This document shows positions 58,274-64,000 of a stretch of DNA of 64,000 bases, in pieces (the stretch's first letter is position 1; the number at the start of each line of letters is the position of its first letter). The position numbers and the translations under genes are program-made. Under the pieces are notes generated by a model. The model ran no database searches. It was given only the letters and a program-made list of their open reading frames with translations, and was not told where the DNA came from. Location: assembly GCF_019880585.1 (NCBI RefSeq), contig NZ_JAINVV010000004.1, forward strand, positions 558,001 to 622,000, given 5' to 3'. The stretch comes from Sphingomonas colocasiae (GTDB taxonomy: Bacteria; Pseudomonadota; Alphaproteobacteria; Sphingomonadales; Sphingomonadaceae).

Positions 58274-61192
58274 ATGGGTTATGAAGGCCAGGAATTCGAC
58301 GATATCGCGGGCGTGAGCCCGGGGTTCGTGGAAGGGCTCTACCGCGTTTATCAGGCGACGCCCGACAAGGTCGAACCCGCCTGGCGCGCCTGGTTCGAGG
58401 GGCTGGAGACCACGGCCTCCGGGCCGAGCTGGGCGCGCGCGAACTGGCCGCTCAAGGAAACCGACGCGCTCACCGCCGCGCTCGATCCCACGCAGATGGC
58501 GGTCGAGCCCAAGGCCGCTAAGCCGGCGCCCGCCGCGCCCGCGCCGGTCTCGTCCGACGCGATCGCCGCGGCCGCTGGCGACGCGATCCGCGCGCAGATG
58601 CTGATCCGCACCTATCGCGTGCGCGGGCATCTGGCCGCCAATCTCGATCCGCTGGGCCTCAGCCAGCGCGAATTGCCGGCCGATCTGACCCCCGAATATC
58701 ACGGCTTCTCCGGCGCCGATCTCGATCGCCCGGTCTATCTGGGCGGCACGCTGGGCCTGGAAAAGGCGACGATCCGCGAGGTCGTCGAGATATTGCGCGC
58801 CAATTACTGCGGCAATGTCGGCCTGGAATATATGCATATCTCCGACGTGGAGGAGCGCCGTTTCCTGCAGGAGCGGATGGAGGGCAAGGACAAGGCCATC
58901 CAGTTCACGCCCGAGGGCAAGAAGGCGATCCTCGCCAAGGTGATCCAGGGCGAGCAGTACGAGAAGTTCCTGGGCCGCAAATATGTCGGCACCAAGCGCT
59001 TCGGCCTGGACGGCGGCGAATCGATGATCCCCGCGCTCGAAGCGGTGATCAAATATGGTGGCCAGCTCGGTGTTCGCGAGATCGTCTATGGCATGGCGCA
59101 TCGCGGCCGCCTGAACGTGCTCGCCAATGTGATGGCGAAGCCGTTCCGCGTCATCTTCCACGAATTTTCGGGCGGCTCGGCCAACCCCGAGGATGTCGGC
59201 GGTTCCGGCGACGTCAAATATCACCTCGGCACCTCCACCGATCGCGAGTTCGACGGGATCAGCGTCCATATGTCGCTGGTGCCCAACCCCTCGCACCTCG
59301 AAACCGTCGACCCCATCGTTCTCGGCAAGGCGCGCGCCACGCTCGCCATCCGCGACGATCTGGAGGAGATGGATCAGGTCCTGCCCGTGCTCATCCACGG
59401 CGACGCCGCGTTCGCGGGGCAGGGCATCGTCTGGGAGACGCTCGGTTTCCAGGGCATTCGCGGCTATGCCAGCGGCGGCTGCATCCATTTCATCATCAAC
59501 AACCAGATCGGCTTCACCACGTCGCCGCAGTTCGCGCGCAACTCGCCCTATCCCTCGGATGTGGCGAAGGGCGTCCAGGCGCCGATCTTCCACGTCAATG
59601 GCGACGATCCCGAAGCCGTGACGTTCGCCTGCAAGATGGCGATCGAATATCGGCAGAAGTTCGATCGCGACGTCGTGATCGACATGTGGTGCTATCGCCG
59701 CTTCGGCCATAACGAAGGCGACGAGCCCAGCTTCACCCAGCCGCTGATGTACGCGAAGATCCGCCAGCATCCGCCGGTCAGCGCCATTTATGGTGAGCGG
59801 CTGGTGAGCGAGGGCGTGATCGACGGCGCATGGGCCGAACAGTCGAGCCAGTCGTTCGTCGATCTGCTCGAAGAGGAGTTCGAGACCGCCAAGGGCTACA
59901 AGCCCAACAAGGCGGACTGGTTCGCCGGCCGCTGGTCGGGCCTCAACAAGCCCGCCGATTCAGAAACCGCGCGTCGCGCGGTGGAATCGGGCATCGAGAA
60001 GAAGCTGTTCGACAGCCTCGGCCGCACGCTGACTACGGTTCCCGACGATCTCGTCATCCACAAGACGCTTGGCCGCATCCTCGATGCCAAGCGCGAGATG
60101 TTCAAGACGGGACAGGGCTTCGACTGGGCGACCGGCGAGGCGCTGGCCTATGGCTCGCTCGTCTCCGAAGGCTTCGGCGTCCGCCTGTCCGGCCAGGATT
60201 CGGGGCGCGGCACGTTCAGCCAGCGTCATGCCGTCTGGGTCGACCAGAATGACGAGCATAAATATGTGCCGCTCGGCACCGTGCCGCACGGCCGGTTCGA
60301 AGTGCTCGACAGTCCGCTCTCCGAATATGGCGTGCTCGGTTTCGAATATGGCTATGCCATGGCCGATCCGAAGACGCTTGTGCTGTGGGAAGCGCAGTTC
60401 GGCGATTTCGCCAACGGCGCGCAGATCGTCATGGACCAGTATATCGCGGCGGGCGAAGCCAAGTGGCTGCGCGCCAACGGCCTCGTGATGCTGCTGCCGC
60501 ACGGCTATGAAGGGCAGGGGCCGGAGCACAGCTCCGCGCGCCTGGAACGCTATCTCCAGCTTTGCGCGCAGGACAATATCCAGGTCTGCAACATCACCAC
60601 CCCGGCGAATTATTTCCATGTGCTGCGCCGGCAGATGCTGCGTCCGTTCCGCAAGCCGCTGATCATCATGACGCCCAAGTCGCTGCTCCGCCACAAGATG
60701 GCGGTGTCGAGCGCCGAGGACTTCATGGGCGATTCGCACTTCATGCGGATCAAGTCCGACACCAATGCCCCCAAGGCGGGAGACGTGAAGCGCCTCGTGC
60801 TCTGTTCGGGCAAGGTGGCGTACGACCTGATTGAGGCGCGCGACGCGGCGGGCGACAAGAATACCGAGATCGTCCGGATCGAGCAGCTTTATCCCTTCCC
60901 GGGTGAGGCGCTGACCGCCAGGCTCGAACGCATGACCAATCTCGACGAGGTGGTCTGGTGCCAGGAAGAGCCGAAGAACAACGGCGCCTGGTCGTTCGTC
61001 GAACCATATATCGAACAGTCGCTGGCGGATGCCGGCACCAAGCCGAAGCGCGCGCGCTATGCCGGCCGGGCGGCGTCCGCATCGCCCGCCACCGGCCTCG
61101 CCAAGCGGCATGTGGCCGAACAGGGCGCGCTGGTCGCCGATGCGCTCGGCCACAGCGTTCGCCAGGAAATCCGGCGCCAGAAGAAGGGTTGA
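58274..61192 (+). CDS. sucA: 2-oxoglutarate dehydrogenase E1 component
   Basis: The protein (972 aa) is the thiamine-diphosphate-dependent decarboxylase of the 2-oxoglutarate dehydrogenase complex. Motifs include the N-terminal GFVEGLYRVYQATPDKVEPA, FGLDGGESMIPALEAVI, GMAHRGRLNVLANVM, the ThDP motif GDAAFAGQGIVWETL, RRFGHNEGDEPSFTQP and the C-terminal LMLLPHGYEGQGPEHSSARL-like LLPHGYEGQGPEHSSARLE. The first 40 residues serve E2 binding. It lies 59 nt after sucD and 8 nt before the E2 gene. Confidence 0.96.
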   Translation: MGYEGQEFDDIAGVSPGFVEGLYRVYQATPDKVEPAWRAWFEGLETTASGPSWARANWPLKETDALTAALDPTQMAVEPKAAKPAPAAPAPVSSDAIAAAAGDAIRAQMLIRTYRVRGHLAANLDPLGLSQRELPADLTPEYHGFSGADLDRPVYLGGTLGLEKATIREVVEILRANYCGNVGLEYMHISDVEERRFLQERMEGKDKAIQFTPEGKKAILAKVIQGEQYEKFLGRKYVGTKRFGLDGGESMIPALEAVIKYGGQLGVREIVYGMAHRGRLNVLANVMAKPFRVIFHEFSGGSANPEDVGGSGDVKYHLGTSTDREFDGISVHMSLVPNPSHLETVDPIVLGKARATLAIRDDLEEMDQVLPVLIHGDAAFAGQGIVWETLGFQGIRGYASGGCIHFIINNQIGFTTSPQFARNSPYPSDVAKGVQAPIFHVNGDDPEAVTFACKMAIEYRQKFDRDVVIDMWCYRRFGHNEGDEPSFTQPLMYAKIRQHPPVSAIYGERLVSEGVIDGAWAEQSSQSFVDLLEEEFETAKGYKPNKADWFAGRWSGLNKPADSETARRAVESGIEKKLFDSLGRTLTTVPDDLVIHKTLGRILDAKREMFKTGQGFDWATGEALAYGSLVSEGFGVRLSGQDSGRGTFSQRHAVWVDQNDEHKYVPLGTVPHGRFEVLDSPLSEYGVLGFEYGYAMADPKTLVLWEAQFGDFANGAQIVMDQYIAAGEAKWLRANGLVMLLPHGYEGQGPEHSSARLERYLQLCAQDNIQVCNITTPANYFHVLRRQMLRPFRKPLIIMTPKSLLRHKMAVSSAEDFMGDSHFMRIKSDTNAPKAGDVKRLVLCSGKVAYDLIEARDAAGDKNTEIVRIEQLYPFPGEALTARLERMTNLDEVVWCQEEPKNNGAWSFVEPYIEQSLADAGTKPKRARYAGRAASASPATGLAKRHVAEQGALVADALGHSVRQEIRRQKKG

Positions 61193-61200
61193 ACTGAATC

Positions 61201-62436
61201 ATGGCCACCGAAGTCAAAGTCCCGACGCTGGGCGAATCGATCACCGAAGCGACGATCGGCGAATGGCTCAAGCAGCCCGGCGAGCCCGTGAAGGCCGATG
61301 AGCCGATCGCGAGCCTGGAAACCGACAAGGTCGCGGTCGAGGTGCCCGCGCCCGTCGCCGGCGTCATGGGCGCGCATCTCGCCCAGCCCGGTGATACCGT
61401 GAATGTCGGCGCGACGATCGCGATGATCGAGGCTGGCGCCGCCGGTGCCGCAGCCGCGCCCGCGGCCCCCGCCAAGGCCGAAGCCGCCGCGCCCGCGCCG
61501 GCGCAGCAGGCGGCGGCACCCGCCGATGGCGAGCAGGTGATGACGCTGTCTCCCACCGTCCGCCGGCTGGTGCTTGAGCATGGCCTCGATCCGTCGTCGA
61601 TCAGGGGCAGCGGCAAGGATGGTCGCCTGACCAAGGAAGACGTGCTGGCCGCCGCCAGCGCCGCCAAGGATGCGCCGACCCCGGCCGCTGTGCCCTCGAC
61701 GCCCGCGCCGACCGCCGCGCTGCCCGAGATCGGCGGCCGCAAGGAAGAACGCGTCCGCATGACGCGCCTGCGCCAGACGATCGCGCACCGCCTGAAGGAA
61801 GCGCAGAACAGCGCGGCGATCCTCACCACCTTCAACGATGTCGACATGACCGCCGTCATGGAAGCGCGTGCGAAGTACAAGGACCTGTTCGAGAAGAAGC
61901 ACGGCGTGCGCCTGGGTTTCATGGGCTTCTTCGTGAAGGCGGCCTGCCAGGCGCTCAAGGACGTGCCGGCGGTCAACGCGTCGATCGAGGGCGATGAGAT
62001 CGTCTATCGCGACTATGCCGACATCTCGGTCGCGGTCTCCGCGCCCAACGGCCTGGTCGTGCCGGTCATCCGCGACGCGCAGACGCTGAGCGTCGCGCAG
62101 GTCGAGAACACGATCGGCGATTTCGGCAAGCGCGCCAAGGACGGCACGCTGAAGCTGGAGGAGATGAAGGGCGGCACCTTCACCATTTCCAATGGCGGCG
62201 TGTTCGGATCGCTGATGTCGACCCCGATCATCAATCCGCCGCAGTCGGGCGTACTCGGCCTGCACCGGATCGAGGATCGCCCGGTCGTCCGCGACGGCCA
62301 GATCGTCATCCGTCCGATGATGTATCTCGCGCTGAGCTACGACCATCGCATCGTCGACGGTCGCGAGGCCGTGACCTTCCTCGTCGCGATCAAGAACGCG
62401 ATCGAGGATCCGACCCGCTTGTTGATCGATCTCTGA
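61201..62436 (+). CDS. sucB: 2-oxoglutarate dehydrogenase E2 (dihydrolipoyl succinyltransferase)
   Basis: The protein (411 aa) has one lipoyl domain with the modified Lys at about residue 43 (ETDKVAVEV), an Ala/Pro-rich linker, a peripheral-subunit-binding domain ([19 protein letters not shown]) and the acyltransferase core ending in [16 protein letters not shown], with His and Asp of the active site. It starts 8 nt after sucA. Confidence 0.96.
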   Translation: MATEVKVPTLGESITEATIGEWLKQPGEPVKADEPIASLETDKVAVEVPAPVAGVMGAHLAQPGDTVNVGATIAMIEAGAAGAAAAPAAPAKAEAAAPAPAQQAAAPADGEQVMTLSPTVRRLVLEHGLDPSSIRGSGKDGRLTKEDVLAAASAAKDAPTPAAVPSTPAPTAALPEIGGRKEERVRMTRLRQTIAHRLKEAQNSAAILTTFNDVDMTAVMEARAKYKDLFEKKHGVRLGFMGFFVKAACQALKDVPAVNASIEGDEIVYRDYADISVAVSAPNGLVVPVIRDAQTLSVAQVENTIGDFGKRAKDGTLKLEEMKGGTFTISNGGVFGSLMSTPIINPPQSGVLGLHRIEDRPVVRDGQIVIRPMMYLALSYDHRIVDGREAVTFLVAIKNAIEDPTRLLIDL

Positions 62437-62525
62437 GGACTGAACTCCTCCGGACTTTTGTTGAACGCGATCGCCGAGTTGCCGGATGACCCGTCCGGCT
62501 GGCGACCGCCCTAAGGAACGCTGAC

Positions 62526-63920
62526 ATGGCTGATTACGACTATGACGTTCTGGTGATCGGCGCCGGACCCGGCGGTTATGTCGCCGCGATCCGCGCGGCG
62601 CAGCTCGGCCTGCGCACCGCCTGCGCCGAAAGCCGCGAGACGCTGGGCGGCACCTGCCTCAATGTCGGCTGCATCCCGTCCAAGGCGCTGCTTCACGCGT
62701 CGCACCTGTTCGAGGAAGCGCATTCGGGCGCGCTCGCCAAGTTCGGCGTCAAGGTCGACGGCGCCAGCCTCGATCTCGACGCGATGCACGGTTCGCGCAA
62801 GGATGCGGTGAAGGGCCTGACCGGCGGCATCGAGTTCCTGTTCAAGAAGAACAAGGTCGACTGGCTGAAGGGCCTCGCGACCTTCACCGGCAAGGACACC
62901 GTCGAAGTCGCCGGCAAGAGCTACCGGGCGAAGAACATCATCATCGCCACCGGCTCCAGCGTCACGCCGCTGCCGGGCGTCGAGATCGACCACAAGGCGA
63001 TCGTCGATTCGACGAGCGCGCTCGAACTGCCCAAGGTGCCCGGCCATCTTGTCGTGATCGGGGGCGGCGTGATTGGGCTCGAGCTCGGTTCGGTCTGGCG
63101 GCGCCTTGGCGCGCAGGTGACCGTGGTCGAATATCTCGACCAGATCCTGCCCGGCATGGACGGCGAGGTCCGCAAGGAAGCCGGCCGCATCTTCAAGAAG
63201 CAGGGCTTCGACATCCGCACCGGCACCAAGGTCACCAAGGCCGAGAAGAAGGGCGAGGGCGTCGTACTGACCGTCGAGCCCGCCAAGGGTGGCGAGGCGC
63301 AGACGATCGAGGCCGATACCGTGCTGGTCGCGATCGGCCGCCGCCCCAACACCGACGGGCTCGGTCTCGACAAGGCCGGGCTTGCGGTCAACGGCCGTGG
63401 GCAGATCGAGACGGATCACCGCTTCCAGACCGCGGTTCCCGGCATCTGGGCGATCGGCGACGTCGTCCCCGGCCCGATGCTCGCGCACAAGGCCGAGGAT
63501 GAGGGCATCGCGGTCGCCGAGAATATCGGCGGGCTTACCGGCATCGTGAACCACGACGTCATCCCGAGCGTGGTCTATACCATGCCCGAGATCGCCGGCG
63601 TCGGCCTGACCGAGGAAGCCGCGCGCGAGAAGGGTGAGGTGAAGGTCGGCAAGTTCCCGATGGCGGGCAACAGCCGCGCCAAGACCATTCACGACACCGC
63701 CGGCTTCGTGAAGGTGATCGCCGATGCCGAGACCGATCGCGTTCTGGGTGTCTGGATCATCACCTCGGTCGCCGGCACGATGATCGCGCAGGCGGCGCAG
63801 GCGATGGAATTCGGCGCCACCAGCGAGGATATCGCCTATACCTGCCACGCGCATCCGACCCATTCGGAAGCGATCAAGGAAGCGGCGATGGCGGTGACGG
63901 GCAAGCCGATCCATATCTGA
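62526..63920 (+). CDS. lpdA: Dihydrolipoamide dehydrogenase (E3)
   Basis: The protein (464 aa) is the flavoprotein that re-oxidises lipoamide. FAD binding is in VLVIGAGPGGYVAAI, the redox disulfide is Cys44-Cys49 (GGTCLNVGCIPSK), NAD binding is in LVVIGGGVIGLELGSVW, and the C-terminal active base is in CHAHPTHSEAIKEAA. It lies 89 nt after sucB and completes the 2-oxoglutarate dehydrogenase gene set. Confidence 0.96.
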   Translation: MADYDYDVLVIGAGPGGYVAAIRAAQLGLRTACAESRETLGGTCLNVGCIPSKALLHASHLFEEAHSGALAKFGVKVDGASLDLDAMHGSRKDAVKGLTGGIEFLFKKNKVDWLKGLATFTGKDTVEVAGKSYRAKNIIIATGSSVTPLPGVEIDHKAIVDSTSALELPKVPGHLVVIGGGVIGLELGSVWRRLGAQVTVVEYLDQILPGMDGEVRKEAGRIFKKQGFDIRTGTKVTKAEKKGEGVVLTVEPAKGGEAQTIEADTVLVAIGRRPNTDGLGLDKAGLAVNGRGQIETDHRFQTAVPGIWAIGDVVPGPMLAHKAEDEGIAVAENIGGLTGIVNHDVIPSVVYTMPEIAGVGLTEEAAREKGEVKVGKFPMAGNSRAKTIHDTAGFVKVIADAETDRVLGVWIITSVAGTMIAQAAQAMEFGATSEDIAYTCHAHPTHSEAIKEAAMAVTGKPIHI

Positions 63921-63927
63921 TCCGCGA

Positions 63928-63954
63928 CGAGCCGAGGAACGGAAACCTCGCTCG
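63928..63954 (+). terminator. Possible terminator hairpin after lpdA
   Basis: CGAG-C-CGAGG and CCTCG-CTCG pair over nine positions with one bulged C around an 8-nt loop, 8 nt after the lpdA stop. No U-run follows, so it may be a rho-dependent or processing site. Confidence 0.35.
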
Positions 63955-63961
63955 AGCACTG

Positions 63962-63984
63962 ACTCCCGTAGTTGATACGGGAGT
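63962..63984 (+). promoter_or_regulatory. Hairpin that covers the next gene's ribosome binding site
   Basis: ACTCCCGTA and TACGGGAGT form a perfect 9-bp stem with a 5-nt loop. The 3' arm contains GGGAG (63979-63983), which is the Shine-Dalgarno sequence of the ATG at 63990. The site would be hidden in the folded RNA and so could be a thermosensor, a protein-bound leader or an upstream-dependent switch. Confidence 0.5.
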
Positions 63985-63989
63985 GAAAC

Positions 63990-64000
63990 ATGAACAAGGC
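63990..64000 (+). CDS. Start of a gene running off the window (MNK...)
   Basis: ATG AAC AAG with GGGAG six nt upstream begins a gene that continues beyond the window. Only three codons are visible, so the product cannot be named. Its ribosome site is inside the 63962-63984 hairpin. Confidence 0.5.

Overview
The window is a GC-rich, densely packed chromosomal segment with 52 complete or near-complete protein genes and one bare start codon at the right edge. The organism looks like an alphaproteobacterium, most likely of the Sphingomonadaceae. The evidence is two TonB-dependent receptors, dispersed GTCATYCC-type hairpin repeats between genes, a bo3 quinol oxidase operon ending in SURF1 and a RegB/RegA redox pair, and a TCA cluster mdh-sucD-sucA-sucB-lpdA that lacks sucC. 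I saw no rRNA, tRNA, insertion sequence, prophage or CRISPR array.

Layout. (1) 1-8467: the tail of an N-acyl-D-amino-acid deacylase, two exported CocE-type hydrolases, a DUF2867 protein, an AlkC-type DNA glycosylase followed by two small genes, and an EF-G paralogue. (2) 8524-15304, minus strand: a tightly coupled operon cyoABCD-SURF1-regB-regA. (3) 15458-21356: an MHS-type transporter, then a CoA-thioester catabolic run (class III CoA-transferase, MaoC-like hydratase, acyl-CoA dehydrogenase, thiolase). (4) 21466-30485: an amino-acid permease, an RpiR regulator, and a minus-strand operon of TonB receptor, D-aminoacylase and DgcN-like DUF1611 protein, with a divergent exported cyanophycinase-like peptidase. 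This reads as a D-amino-acid or peptide scavenging locus. (5) 30680-43172: an acyl-CoA ligase, a cytoplasmic GH5 enzyme of the fungal glucocerebrosidase type, two paralogous GPH symporters, a TonB receptor, a GntR regulator, a Gfo/Idh/MocA oxidoreductase, a TIM-barrel isomerase-like protein and a phytanoyl-CoA dioxygenase-like protein. It looks like a regulon for taking up and breaking down a glycosylated lipid or similar glycoside. A recurring ATTCGATCGAAT-like motif lies in its intergenic regions.

(6) 43335-49896: copC/copD, a tripartite DHA2 efflux system and an exported esterase. (7) 49954-53429: a PLP enzyme, divergent from an ATP-grasp ligase and a MobA-like nucleotidyltransferase. I cannot assign this module to a known pathway. 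(8) 53540-64000: sdhB, a hotdog thioesterase, zapE, then mdh-sucD-sucA-sucB-lpdA. At the right edge the ribosome binding site of the next gene lies inside a perfect 9-bp hairpin.

The best candidates for something undescribed are the PLP/ATP-grasp/NTP-transferase module, the GH5-centred glycolipid regulon with its shared motif, the D-aminoacylase gene that seems to start at CTG in a CTGA overlap, and the ribosome-site hairpin at the right edge. All functions are read from protein motifs by eye; no database search was run.
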